From: Delphinus delphis | Lineage: Eukaryota; Chordata; Mammalia; Artiodactyla; Delphinidae | Assembly: GCF_949987515.2 (NCBI RefSeq) | Contig: NW_027192670.1 | Span: 620,001-684,000, forward strand | DNA: 64,000 nucleotides | Direction: 5' to 3' | Shown here: positions 1 to 10,324 of the stretch, piece by piece | Layout of the letters: each line of letters opens with the position of its first letter | How positions within the stretch are numbered: position 1 is the first letter of the stretch | Translations under genes and position numbers: made by a program | Notes under the pieces: generated by a model | The model's input: only the letters and a program-made list of their open reading frames with translations | The model's database searches: none | What the model was told of the DNA's origin: nothing

Positions 1-631
1 TCAAACCAGACGACACACATCACGAAGGGGCTGGGAGTGAGGCAGACAGGAGGATCCTCACAACAGAGGGCCCCAAAAATTAAAAAAGTGAGGAATCCAG
101 CAGTTGGAACCTCCCAGCAGGCGGCCAAGAGCACAGAGGCTATGGGATCCAGGCCTCTGTGAACTAACACCAGAGAGCCCACATCATGAAAATGTGAACA
201 ACCCGGCCGTTGGGACCTCAGAGCAGAAGGCCCACATCCCCATGGAGATGGGATCCTAAGAGGAGTGCCAAAGCATCACTGGGCTCACTAAGAAAAGTTG
301 GTGAGCCCAGCAGTTAGGGCCTGACGCAAGAGGGCCCTCATCACCGGGGGGAGGAGATTCCCAGCACGCTCCAACTGCCACCACACGGCTGATTTCACCA
401 AGGCAATGTGTGCCAGCCATGCAGGAGTGACCTATCAGCAAAGGGTCTCCCTCACAGAAGGGTGAGGAACACAGCCAGGAACAGACTCTCACCAGGGGGT
501 CCACATAACCACGTGGATAGGAACCAGGCAGGAGTGTCCTCACACTAGTGGGGCCACATCATCGAAAGGTGAGGAACCCAGCAAAGGTGGCCACAAACCA
601 GAGGACCCACATCACCAAGGGGTTGAGAGTG
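1..631. repeat. Degenerate ~54-bp minisatellite
   Basis: A short phrase (GGCCCACATCACC followed by AAGGGGTGAGGAACCCAGCAG-like sequence) recurs near 13, 65, 118, 172, 227, 331, 438, 493, 549 and 602. The spacings are about 53-57 bp or a multiple of that, so roughly 11 diverged units are present. The first 40 bases of the window closely resemble 596-636, which suggests the array continues to the left. Units differ at many positions and some are nearly unreadable, so this is an old array. It stops abruptly where satellite sequence begins at about 632. I do not recognise it as a named family. Confidence 0.65.
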
Positions 632-1765
632 AGGTAGGTGTCTGGACGGGCATTTTTAACACTCATTTCCCACCAGGAAGAGGAATTAACCAAAGGCTCA
701 GCATGCCCTGCCAGAAGCAGATTAGGGCCTGAAGCAGTCTTGCGGGTTTGTGGCCAGCTCACAAGAAAGCGAGTTGAAGAAAGGAGCTCAGGGGCCCTGT
801 AATTCACAAACCTGCAGAGTTATAAATGACAGATAACGTCCAAAAATATATTGAAGTAAGGCTGTGAAGAGGACTTCAAAGCGGGGCAGAATTTCAGGAA
901 ACCGATTTCAGGAGGTAGACTGGATTTGCATTTAAAGCATAGGAAAAGAGGCAGAACATCGACAATGATGCACTTGGCAAAAAAGGACGTATGAGTTTGT
1001 TCCTGAATATATTCAGGAAAAAACGCATACGCCTGTTTTGGCAAACCAAGCAAGCTTGCAATGCAAATCCGAACTACTATGAAGTGTCACTTCCCCCCGG
1101 TCTAAAGGGCCATCTGAAAAAAGTGTAAAATCCAGAAAGGCAAGACAGGCCATGGGGAAAAAGGAGCCTTGTTATGCTGATGGGCAGGATGTAAATTGCC
1201 AACAGCCACTCTGGAGAAGTGTATGGTGTTTCCTGATACATCTGAAAAACAAAGCAACAGAGTCTAGGGTATTTCCACTTATGGTCCTATAGCTTAGGGA
1301 AATTAAAATTAAAAACACAGCCACCCCAAAATTTGGGACGGATCTGTTTACAGGAACCTCTTCTACAATACACGTTAAATATCCCAGAGAACAAATAATT
1401 GATAAAGAAGTTGCGGTACTTACGTACAACAGAATACCACTCAGCAATGAAATCTGTGTCACCATGCCTGTACCAGCATAATGAGTGGATTGAGGCACGA
1501 TGATCCTAAGTGAAATAAGTCACACAGAAAAAGAAACATCATAAGGTATCACTAATGCACGGAATGTAAACTTGGCTACACATGGACTGAATTACAAAAC
1601 AGAACAGGGTCTCAAGTTTAGAAAACCAACTTATGCTTGCTTAAGGGGAAAGGTGAGTTGGGGTGCTGCATAAAACCAGAGTTTGAAATTAGCACAGATA
1701 CCGTTCCATAAGCCAAATATGTAATAGACAAGACCTACCCCTTGCTCAACGAAATGGACTCAACA
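632..1765 (+). repeat. Detached partial satellite monomer (cetacean 1.58-kb family)
   Basis: The stretch aligns by eye without large gaps to the main array beyond 12 kb, in the same orientation. It starts at GGTGTCTGGACGGGC and includes the AATTCACAAACCTGCAGAG landmark at about 801, the palindrome region (974-1045, with several mismatches) and most of the L1-derived half. It ends at GAAATGGACTCAACA, where L1 sequence takes over. It stops before the point at which long and short monomers differ, so its class cannot be decided. It looks much closer to the short-array units than the two monomers at 7.3-10.8 kb do, although it lies farther from the array. Confidence 0.9.
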
Positions 1766-2500
1766 ATGAGGTATCACCTCACACCTGTTAGAATGGGCAT
1801 CATCTGAAAATCTACAAACAACAAATGCTGGAAAGGGTGTGGAGAAAAGGAAGCCTCTTCCACTATTGTTGGGAATATAAATTGATACAGTCACTATGGA
1901 GAACAATATGGAGTTTCTTAAGAAACTAATAATAGAATTACCATATGATACAGCAATCCCAGTACTGGACATATACCCAGACAAAACCAGAAATCAAAAA
2001 GAGACATTCACCACAATGTTCATTGCATCACTATTTACAATATCGAGGTAATGGAAGCAACCTAAATGCCCACAGACAGACGAATGCATAAAGATGTGGT
2101 ACATATATAAAATGGAATATTACTAAGCCATGAAAGGAATGAAATTGGGTCATTTGTAGAGACGTCGATGGATCTAGAGACTGTCATACAGAGTGAAGTA
2201 AGTCAGAAAGAGAAAAACAAATCTTGTATATTCATGCATATATGTGGAACCTAGAAAAACTGTACAGATTAACCATTTTGCAAGGCATAAATAGAGCAAC
2301 AGATGTAGACAACAATCGTATGGACAACAAGGGGGGAAAGCTCTTGGGAGGGTGGTGGTGGGAGGATTTGAGAGATTGGGATTGGCATGTAAACATTTAT
2401 ATGTATAAAATAGATAACCAATAAGAACCTGCTGTATAAAAATATAAAATAAAATTCAAAATTAAAAAGAAATAAAATTTAAAAAATAAAACAGAAAAAA
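1766..2500 (+). mobile_element. LINE-1 3' end, 5'-truncated (ORF2 C-terminus + 3' UTR)
   Basis: The sequence from AATGAGGTATCACCTCACAC onward matches the familiar mammalian L1 ORF2 3' end: the stretches around ATGGAGAACAATATGGAG, CATATACCCAGACAAAACC, ATGGAATATTACTAAGCC and AGTGAAGTAAGTCAGAAAG. A 3' UTR follows, containing a G-rich run (2327-2365), AAAATAGATAACCAATAAG and an A-rich tail of ATAAAATAAAATTC type. This 3' UTR style is the one I associate with cetacean/artiodactyl L1. The ORF2 portion has in-frame stops, so it is dead. I found no target-site duplication, and satellite does not resume after the tail. Either this is a truncated insertion at the satellite end or the junction is a rearrangement point. 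Confidence 0.9.
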
Positions 2501-3802
2501 CAATTATTCCCTTCACATACATGTATTTATATGAATAAATTATTTCCATGCTTATATCTGTAAATACAAAAAAGAGGAATAAAATCTACCTTGAACCAAA
2601 AAGGAAAAAGAGAAAAAAAAAAACAGAACCCACCAGTTACTCAGAGGAAAACCGTATCAGGGCACTTACTCCAGTTGTAAACAATTCTGAAGTTGGTCAG
2701 TGGTGGGGAATCGTCTCCCATTCAGCCAGCAGCCCCCACACAACAAGCGTCCTCATTGCAAAGCTGGGGCACCGTGCCGAGGCATCTGTGAGTAAACGTG
2801 AGCTGAGCCCCAGGCCAGTTGCTGCTGAACTGTTCCCACCCTTCCCAGGTAAAACACCTGAATATATACAAGGACTTGAAAGCCTAGAGGAAGGGCCATA
2901 GAGCCACACGAGTGACAGGATGCCAGCTGACTTGGTGCCTGCAGGCCAGCCAGGATGGTCCTGGCCCTGGGTGCTCTTCTGGAAGATTTCCATTTCCCTG
3001 CCTGAGATACCCGTCCTGTCCCTGCCCCCACTGCTTTTTTCCTTCCTCACCTCTGCCCAGGGAGAAATTCCAGCAGCAGGTATGGGTGACACATCCTCTT
3101 CTTTAGCAGGTGGCAGCCTGGCAACTGCTGCAGAAAGTCCAGCAGAGCCCCACTCACACTGGGCCACCCACAAAGCCGTGGCCTCTCACTCCCTCCCACC
3201 AGCCCAGCCCCGAGACTGCTGACAGGGCAGAGAAAATGGCGTCAGGCACGGCTGCAGGGGCTCTTGCTGCCTGGAGTGGTATTTATATTGATCTCAACCC
3301 AGGCACACCTGGGGAGGGCTGGCTGGCATGGTAAGGCTGCCCAGGTCAGCCAATCATCACCCCTCAGGGGCTCACAGTTGCAGAAAATGGAACTTGCTGA
3401 ACTGGCCAGGTCCAAGGAACAGGTGTGGGCTCCTGAGAGTCAGGATAGACAAGGGGCTGCAGCTTTGGCTTGTTTTCTAATCATTTTATCTGGCCCATGA
3501 GTGGGAGACAACTTCAAGAAAACCCTCTCCTAATGAGAGGAACCCAGGAGTCACGGAGAGGAGGGGTGGGTGGTGGTTGGAGACAGAGGCCTGGTGCCCT
3601 GGGTGCAGTGGAAGTCTCTGGAAGACCAGGTGGAGGGAGGCCACACAGAGTGATGCCCAGGGTCACAGACCTGTCGCAGCTGCTGTTTGTTAGTTCAAGT
3701 CCTGCTCTGAGGTGCTCTGTGTCAGCTCTGAGCGACAGGTGAGCTGGGGGTGCTCTGCAATGAGGGCTATGTGCACGGTTCCTGTGTGCCCAGCCCTGCC
3801 AC
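2501..3802. other. Unidentified interval, GC-richer, no recognised gene
   Basis: It begins A-rich (pure or near-pure A runs at about 2600-2626) and becomes GC-rich from about 2700. Several overlapping open frames of 60-158 codons exist on both strands between 2548 and 3742. None shows a recognisable domain, and their overlap on both strands is typical of stop-poor GC-rich DNA. Splice-like patterns occur (a pyrimidine-rich run ending in CAG near 3060 and AG-GT near 3080), so a decayed exon cannot be excluded, but I cannot support one. No transposon or SINE was recognised here. Confidence 0.5.
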
Positions 3803-3950
3803 GGTACCTGCAAGGGTAGCTCTGTATCCTGGGAGGGGCCTGACCATGAGAGCCCCGTGGGCTGGGTTGGGGGTTTGGTACCTGCCCAGGAGAGCTCCAT
3901 ATCCTGGGATTGGTCTGACCACGAGAGCCCCATGGGCTGCTGGGGACCTG
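3803..3950. repeat. 74-bp tandem duplication (two copies)
   Basis: Copy one starts at GGTACCTGC (3803) and copy two at GGTACCTGCC (3877). Both share AGCTC, TATCCTGGGA, TCTGACCA-like, and GAGAGCCCC followed by TGGGCTG, in the same order and spacing. The second copy runs straight into the start of the retroviral pol remnant. It may be a repeat internal to that provirus or an independent local duplication. Confidence 0.75.
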
Positions 3951-5160
3951 GTAAAGGATGTCAGGACAGTCAGTGAAGCCACCGAGGATATACCTCCAGT
4001 TGCTCCTGATTCCTACACCCTGATGGTCATTCTACCAACCACCAGGACATGGTATTCTGTATTAGTCTTCAATGATGCCTTCTTTTGTATTCCATTAGTC
4101 CCAGAGTCACAAGAAATTTTGGCTTGTGAGTGGCAGGACTCAACATACAACTAAAACAATACTTCCGGGCCGTCTTGCCCCAAGGGTGCAAAAATTCCCA
4201 CACCATCTTTGGGGAAAGCTTAGCTAAAGACCGAAAAGTTCTACCTCTGGAAAAGGAAACCCTCCTTCAATATGCAGATGACATTCTGATCGCCAGCCCT
4301 ACTAAGGAGGCCTCTGAACTACCAAGCCAATAAAGGGTAGAAGTTGTCCAAGAAAAAGCTCAAATATCACAGACTGCGGTGACCTGCCTGGGCTTCATTC
4401 TCACACAAGGTCAGAGAAGCCCATCCCAGGAAAGGGAAGAAACCATTTTCAGCCTTACCCCTTTCTAAAACTAGAAGACAGCTTAGGGGTTCCTGGGGAG
4501 GCCAGGGTTTGCTGCTTCTGGATCCCTAACTACAGTCTACTAGCTGGGCCTCTATATGAAACACTGAAAGGAAAAGATGATGATCCTTTTGAACAGAATC
4601 CAGAAGTGGCCTTTCAAGAATGGAAAGAGCAGTCAATTCAGACCCTTGTCCTGGAACTCTCTAATTGAGCTAAACCCTTTGACCTTTACATTCCCGGTGA
4701 AAGGTGAACCGCCATTGGAGAATTAGTGCAAAAACTGGGACCACTTGAAATGGAACAACGCAAGAATGCCATCCAGGTAGGATAAACTAGAGTCACCAAG
4801 GGGCTTGGCCCACTGCCACATCTGGCCAAGATACTGGCGGTATCTAAAAACCTGGAAATCAGCAGCCCAAAAGGCCACCTCCCTCCTAAGGGAAAAGGAC
4901 CCCACGTGGTGATCCTAATCACCAACCATGCCCTGAAGTTGCAGGGTTTGCTCCGTGGGCACACCGACCTCGACTGAGGAGGCCCTCCAACTCCAACATC
5001 CAGAGAGATAACCGGGGGCAACAGGGCACCATGACGACTCGTGTGAACATCACTTGACCTGGAGTTTCTCTCATAAAACAACAATAGTGTGTCCCGAAGG
5101 AGTAGACTACTGCTTGCAGGACTTACTGCACCCGGAGGGGAGCTAATAATCTTGGCGGGG
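3936..5160 (+). pseudogene. Endogenous retrovirus pol remnant (gammaretrovirus-like RT, then RNase H-like region)
   Basis: Translating the plus strand gives reverse-transcriptase-like sequence across several frames. The N-terminal RT region lies at about 3936-4154 (the reading frame stops at 4154). The block with the YADD active-site box follows in another frame (YADD codons at about 4272-4283, within an open stretch 4130-4333). The RT thumb/connection-like region runs to about 4550, and RNase H-like residues to about 5100. Frame changes and stops (for example at 4154 and 4331) break it repeatedly, so it cannot make a working enzyme. YADD/YVDD-type RT with this order of conserved blocks is typical of class I (gamma-like) ERVs. 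No gag was recognised upstream. It is an old, degraded copy unrelated to the satellite. Confidence 0.8.
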
Positions 5161-5759
5161 GAACCGTATATCACACTGTCACCATAGAAAAGCCTACAGA
5201 CACCGTGATGATGGTGGCCAATAAGACCGGCTGGACTCCTGTTTACTTCAAAAGGCTGTTGACTCAGTGGCCATCATGGTCCTTGATCACCACTGACCCT
5301 GGACTGTCTGGGAGTTGAGCAGGCAGGGCTCTGACACCTGGTGCTGTTTGTACGTTAATTCAGGGGCGTAATTGAAGAAAGCACAGACTACTGGCCAGAG
5401 CATCTAGGCTGGCAGAAACGGTCAGCCTAAGGTGGCCGAACAAATGTGGGGCGGGATGAAACCGGCCCCCACAGCGTCTCTGCACATCTCTTTCCTGGAC
5501 CCTTAAAGGTCATTAGAATCTATAACACTTCCAATGCTGGTGCTCAGGCGGACGAGCAGGGAGGCAGGGGTCCTGGGGCCAATCAACGTCACCTGGAGGC
5601 TGCTGGGGAGAAGTTCTGACCCTCGTCCCCTGGTATGAGGGCTCCCAACTCAGCACTCAGCAGTTACAGAAGAAGGGTCTGCACCCTCAGCACTCCAAGA
5701 ATGAGGAACGGGACAAAAGGCAGAGGAGGGGTTTGTCCCCAGCAAAGCCCATTAAAAAT
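5161..5759 (+). other. Degraded sequence between ERV pol and possible LTR
   Basis: This is the position where integrase/env remains would be expected in a provirus. I could not recognise a conserved integrase or envelope motif, and there is no long open frame on the plus strand. It is probably deleted or decayed proviral sequence, but that is an inference from position only. Confidence 0.35.
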
Positions 5760-6190
5760 CCCTGGGAGATAAAAATAGAATCTGGGCAATAAAGTCAAGT
5801 CTGACCTTTTTTATCCTTTGTGCTTTGTCTAATTTCACGTGCTCCTAGGGTCCCGCATGCAGAGGTTCCACACCCGGCACTTCAGACCAGATTTCCTAGT
5901 GCAGAATGGCTGGGTCGACACCTCAGCTCCTGGGGCCCAGTGCAGACTCCGAGATATAGAGCCTGAGCTACAGCCAACCCGACCCTCGAGAGCTCCGCCC
6001 CCTCCCTCCCACTGACTCTCACAGGATCTCTACACAGCAGCCCAGCCCACAGCCCACGGGGTAGTGCATGCTCTCACCTCTCCATTCTCTGATCAAAATA
6101 TAAAGTTTCCTTTGCTTGTGAACCAAACTCAGTCTCGATCTGTTGGCCCCAATGACACTGGGCAGGGGGACACTTGTTGGGGTCCACTCT
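5760..6190 (+). mobile_element. Possible ERV 3' LTR / LTR-like segment
   Basis: An AATAAA signal lies at 5788-5793 and is followed by a T-rich stretch. A second polyadenylation-like context, AAATATAAAGTTTCC, lies near 6096-6110 and is followed by a pyrimidine- and CTCAGTCTCG-containing stretch that resembles the R-U5 end of class I LTRs. It lies downstream of pol in the right orientation. I could not define clean TG...CA ends or find a matching 5' LTR in the window, so both the boundaries and the call are tentative. Confidence 0.35.
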
Positions 6191-6531
6191 GGAGGATCAG
6201 TAACAGAAATTGAGACTATTGTAACTTCAATGAACAGATGTGTGAGCCAAACTGTAGTTAACATAGAACAGTGTATAAGGCTCGGGTAAAATAAGATGTT
6301 TCTAGCACTTCCATTTGATATTTCCATCACTTTATTATAAGCAAGTTCAGTGAAAAGGTTTGTCTTATTTGTCAGGTCAATATTAGAGAAATGAAGTGAT
6401 TTCTTTCCAAGGATGTACATCTAATAATCTTGGTTAAAGCTTCAATCTTGTTTTAAATGCTTTTCCATTGAAAATGATACCTCTCTTTCAGCTCCCCCAT
6501 TTCTGAGAAGTATAAAATCTTATAATTTATT
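6191..6531. other. Unrecognised interval
   Basis: AT-rich single-copy-looking sequence. I recognise no repeat family. A minus-strand open frame of 133 codons (6019-6420) crosses into the LTR-like segment and shows no domain. Confidence 0.5.
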
Positions 6532-6706
6532 ATTACCAAAGGGGAAAGGTGGGAGGAGGGATAAATTAACAGTTTGGAATTAACACATACACACTGCTAT
6601 GTATAAAATAGATCATCAACAAGGAACTACTGTATAGCACAGGGAACTACACTCAATATTTTGCAATAACCTATAAGGGGAAATAATCGGAAAAAGAATA
6701 GATATT
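6532..6706 (+). mobile_element. LINE-1 3' UTR fragment
   Basis: The stretch starting TTACCAAAGGGGAAAGG and continuing through TAACACATACACACTGC, AAAATAGATCATCAACAAGG, ACTGTATAGCACAGGGAAC and AATAACCTATAAGGGG matches the artiodactyl-type L1 3' UTR. Both ends are truncated, with no ORF2 and no poly(A) tail. It represents the same portion of L1 from which the middle of the satellite's L1-derived half comes, and it sits about 220 bp from the first satellite sequence. Confidence 0.85.
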
Positions 6707-6925
6707 TTTATTGACATCATCTATCAATGACAGTTAAAGTGTAACCTAAGGGAAGCCGGTGGTGAGTGCTTCTGACCCTGAAGACTTCAATCATCTAAAG
6801 TTTGGACTCTGCCTACTTCCCAAGGCCCTTAATGAACATATGTGTAGCCGTAGCTTAAAAAATTCCCCAGTTTGGGTTTCGGGGAGACACTGATTTTGAA
6901 AAAGCCCTGGTGTTCTCCTTACATG
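6707..6925. other. Transition sequence before satellite
   Basis: I recognise no feature. The right part (about 6870-6925) may be very diverged satellite, but alignment to the monomers at 8.6 and 10.4 kb becomes convincing only from GACTCTTCCTACTGC onward. Confidence 0.4.
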
Positions 6926-7336
6926 AATGGGACTCTTCCTACTGCTAAAACATGTCTGTCACACCCAGAGGATGGTATACCGTCTGATCGGGAAGAGTTT
7001 GGAAAAGGCATCTCATCTCCTCATCTCCTGGTGCTCGGGTTCACCCCTCCAGCGTCTTTACTAACAGTCTCCCCACTTGGAGATGTCAGCACTGTCAACA
7101 TCCTGTTGCGTACAGTTTGGAATTTGTCCAGAGGATGAAGCGGGAGGATGAGGAACAATGAGAGACAAGTCCTAGGTGTTCAGACAGGCACATGTCACTC
7201 TAATTTCCAATCAGGAAGATGAATTGACCAAAGGCTAGGGTTGCCCATGGAAACAGTATGGGGCTTGAGGAAATCCCACTGCTTTGTGGCCAGTTCCCAT
7301 AAACACAAGTTGAACAATGGAACTCAGGGGCAGTAA
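6926..7336 (+). repeat. Partial diverged satellite monomer at array edge
   Basis: This is the non-L1 part of the monomer, collinear with 8655-9071 and 10410-10821. Shared landmarks are CTTCCTACTGCTAAAACATG, GATCGGGA, the CTCCCCACTTGGAGA hairpin region and CCAAAGGCT. It is heavily substituted compared with array units beyond 12 kb. It marks the left end of the continuous satellite block. Confidence 0.85.
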
Positions 7337-9071
7337 AATTCACGAAACTGCAGAGTTGAAAATATCTATCACTGAAAAATGTCTTGAGGAAAGTCAGAGA
7401 AAAGGATTGGTAAGCAAGGGAGAATGGCAGGAAAGGGATTTGAGGAGGTAGAAAGGACTCGCCATTAAGCACAAGAAAAGGGGCTGAACATTGCCAACAT
7501 TGCAGTTGGCCAAAAAGGCTGTATGCGTTTTTTCCTGTATATATTCAAGAAAAGGGCATACACTTTTTTAGCCAACCAAACAGGTGGGCACTGGAAATCA
7601 ATACTACAAAAGATATCACTTCGCATCAGTCAGAAGAGCCATCCTCATAAAGTGTAAACACCAGAAATGCAGGACAGGGCAAGGAGAAGAGGGAGCCCTG
7701 TGAGGCTTATAGTGGAAATGTATATTGCCAACGGCCATTCTGGAGAAGTGTATTGTGTTTACTAAAGCATCTAAAAAATGAGCTACAGAGCATAGGGCAC
7801 TTGCACTCATGGGCGTATATCCTGGGAAAAACAAAAATCGAGAGGACACAGGCACCCCAATGTTTACTGCCTCTCTGTTTAAAAGATCCTCAACTAGGAT
7901 ATAACTTAAATGTCTCTGGAGGGAAAAAATGGATAGAGATGTGGTACTTATGTAGAGTGAAATATTACTCAGCCTGGAAATCAATGAAATATGGCCAGTT
8001 GTAACAACTCCGGAGGAGTTACGTATGATCTTTCTAAGTGACATAATTCAAAAAGAAAAAGACACATATCATAAGATATCACTTAAAGGTGGAATCCAAA
8101 ATGGCTACACATGAAATAAATTACAAAACAAAAACATAGTCAAATATGTAGAAAACACGCATAAGGCTGCTAAACGGAAAGGTGGGGAGGGGTGAGGCAT
8201 CATCCAAGAGGTTGAAATTAGCAAAGATACCATTCCAAATACCAAACTGATAATCAACAAGGCCTACACGGTAGCTAAAAGAACTGCACTCAGCACACTC
8301 AAGTCACCGGAAAAGAATATCTATGACTGGTAAGAATCTGAAAAAGAATTTATTGATGTCTCTCTGTACGTGAATCAAGTGGATGTACAGCAGCAAGAAA
8401 CAGAGCTTTGAAAATCAGCTGTAACCAATATAGTAATAAATTGAAAAAAATAAACGACAGAGAGACAGAGAAAACCTCTTACAACTTTTCCTCAGGGACG
8501 GTGATGCAACATGGATTGAACACATCTAGACCCACAGCAGGATGAGACATAAGGCTGGAAACTGTTCACGCTAAGAGAAATGTGAGGTTGGGTGAGGAAA
8601 TGCACACCCTTTAAAGTAATACTACCTGGTACCCATTCAATGGGTCCCAAATCTGCAGGTTCAAGGGATCTTCCTATAGCTAAAACATGCATGGAAAACC
8701 CAGAGGACTGTACACCATGTGATCGGGAGATGTGTCTAAAATGCAGCTCATTTATCCTCTCCTGGTGCTCCTGTTCATCATTCCAGCCACGTTACTTAGA
8801 ATCTCCCCACTTAGAGAATCAGCACATTTAAACTTCTGTTTCACACATTTTGCAAATTGTGAGGAGGATGGACGGGAAGAGGGGGAACCAATGAGAGAAT
8901 AGTTGTAGGGGTTTGGACGGGCACATGTCACTCTAATATCCCATTAAGAATAAGAATTAAAAAAAGGCTCAGCCTGCCTCACCAGAGCCAAAATAGGGCC
9001 TGAAGCAATCCTGCGGCTTTGAGGCCAGCTCACAAAAGAGCAACTTAAAAAATGGAGCTCAGGGTCACTGC
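7337..9071 (+). repeat. Long-form satellite monomer, 1,735 bp, diverged
   Basis: The unit is counted from its AATTCACGAAACTGCAGAG landmark to the same landmark at 9072. It has the full monomer order: non-L1 segment, palindrome region (about 7506-7577, imperfect), L1-derived segment (about 7590-8454), then the block of about 163 bp missing from short units (8412-8574), then the remaining non-L1 part. Of all the monomers here its L1 part looks closest to real L1, for example TATCATAAGATATCACTTA with GGTGGAATCC, and AAGAATCTGAAAAAGAAT. It is an old edge copy that escaped homogenisation. Confidence 0.9.
7590..8454 (+). mobile_element. L1 3'-end-derived half of long monomer 1, including A-rich tail
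   Basis: L1 similarity starts immediately after the palindrome (GGAAATCAATACTACAAAAG then ATATCACTTCGCATCAGTC). It runs through the ORF2 3' end and 3' UTR and reaches the L1 terminus (AAAATCAGCTGTAACCAATA then TAGTAATAAATTGAAAAAAA). The intact terminal A-run identifies the original retrotransposon 3' end. No target-site duplication is visible around it. Confidence 0.85.
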
Positions 9072-9330
9072 AATTCACAAACCTGCAGAGTTATAAATGA
9101 AAACTAACGTCCAAAAATATGCTGAGGTAAGGCAAAGAAGAGGATCTGAATGCAAGACAGAATTGCAAGAAACAGATTTCAAGAGATAGATTGGACTCGT
9201 CTTTAAAGCACATGAAAAGCGGCAGAATTTCGACAATGATGCAGTTGGCCCAAAAGGGAGTATGCGTTTTTTCCTGAATATATCCAGGAAAAAACGCATA
9301 CGCACTTTATGGGCAACCAAGCAAGCAAGC

Positions 9331-10200
9331 AATGCAAATGTGCACAACAAAGAAGTCTCATTTCCCACCGGTCAAAAGGGCCACCCGAAAAAATTGTAAA
9401 AACCAGAAATGCAGGACAGGCGATGGAGAACAGGGAGCCTTTATACGCTGATGGACAGTGTGTGAACTGCCGGGAGCCACTCTGGAGAAGTGTATGGTGG
9501 TTCCTAAATCATCTAAAAAACAGAGCTACAGAGCATAGGGCACTTCCAATCACGGGAGTATATCTAGGGAAGTCTAAAAATCAACAAGACACAAGCACAC
9601 CACAGTTTAGGGCTACTCTGTTTACAAGAACCTCAACTTCAGTACACCTTAAATATCCCAGGAAAGAGAACAATGGATAAAGAAGATGTGGTACTTATGT
9701 ACAATGGAATATCTCTTCACCATGAAATCAATGTAATAAGGCTAGTAGAAGGATAAAGAGTGGATTTAGGTCCGATAATACTACTTGAAATAAGTCAAAC
9801 AGAAAAAGAAACATATCATAAGATATCACTTATAGAGGGAGGATAAATATGGCTGCACTAAAAATGAATTACAAAACAGAACAGTGTCTCACATTTAGAA
9901 AACACACTTATGTCACCTTAAGGGGAAAGGAGAGGTGGGGTGATGCATAAAACCAGAGTTTGAAATTAGCACAGATACCGTTCAATAAACCAAATAGGTA
10001 TTAGACAAGATCTACACCTTGCTCAATGAACTGGCCTCAACACACCCTATACACCGCAGAGAAATATATCTGAGTAATAAGAATCTTAAAACCCATGTAT
10101 TGATATATCTCCATAAGGGAATCAAGTGTGTGCAAAACGGCACAAACACAGCAGTGAAAATGAGCTAAACCCCATTATAGAAATAAATTTTAAAACCAAA
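9331..10200 (+). mobile_element. L1 3'-end-derived half of long monomer 2
   Basis: It begins with AATGCAAATGTGCACAAC, right after the palindrome. It contains the ATGGAATATCTCTTCACC and AAACATATCATAAGATATCA blocks of the L1 ORF2 end and AAACACACTTATGTCACC of the 3' UTR. It finishes at ATAAATTTTAAAACCAAAAC, the counterpart of the L1 terminus and tail. The segment is about 870 bp, half the unit. Confidence 0.85.
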
Positions 10201-10324
10201 ACGCAGAAACAATGAAAGAGAGAAAAATTCTTACAAAATTCGCTCAGGGGCTGTGATGCAACCTGGAATGACCACATATAAACCCACAGCTGGATAAGAC
10301 ATAAGACTGGACACTTGGGGTTGA
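10158..10324 (+). other. ~167-bp block present in long monomers, deleted in all short monomers
   Basis: In the long units, GCAGTGA is followed by this block and then by AGGATTGG. In every short unit the same GCAGTGA is followed directly by TAGGATTGG. The block holds the L1 3' terminus with its A-rich tail plus about 120 bp of non-L1 sequence (including CAGGGGCTGTGATGCAACC). Its counterpart in the left long unit is 8412-8574. It accounts for almost all of the 1,750 versus 1,580 bp length difference. Confidence 0.9.

Noticed and set aside
2224..2424. A 66-codon plus-strand frame
   Set aside because: It lies inside the L1 ORF2 end and 3' UTR and has no independent coding support.
2548..3742. 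Possible protein-coding exons in the GC-rich stretch
   Set aside because: Open frames overlap on both strands, with no recognisable domain. The splice-like patterns are too weak to support a gene.
3750..4154. A single 134-codon open frame as a gene
   Set aside because: Its first part is the 74-bp tandem duplication and its last part is broken retroviral RT. It is a chance joining frame.
7590..8454. Target-site duplication around the L1-derived half of the long monomer
   Set aside because: Flanks before 7590 and after 8454 share no convincing direct repeat. Age and palindrome formation may have erased it.
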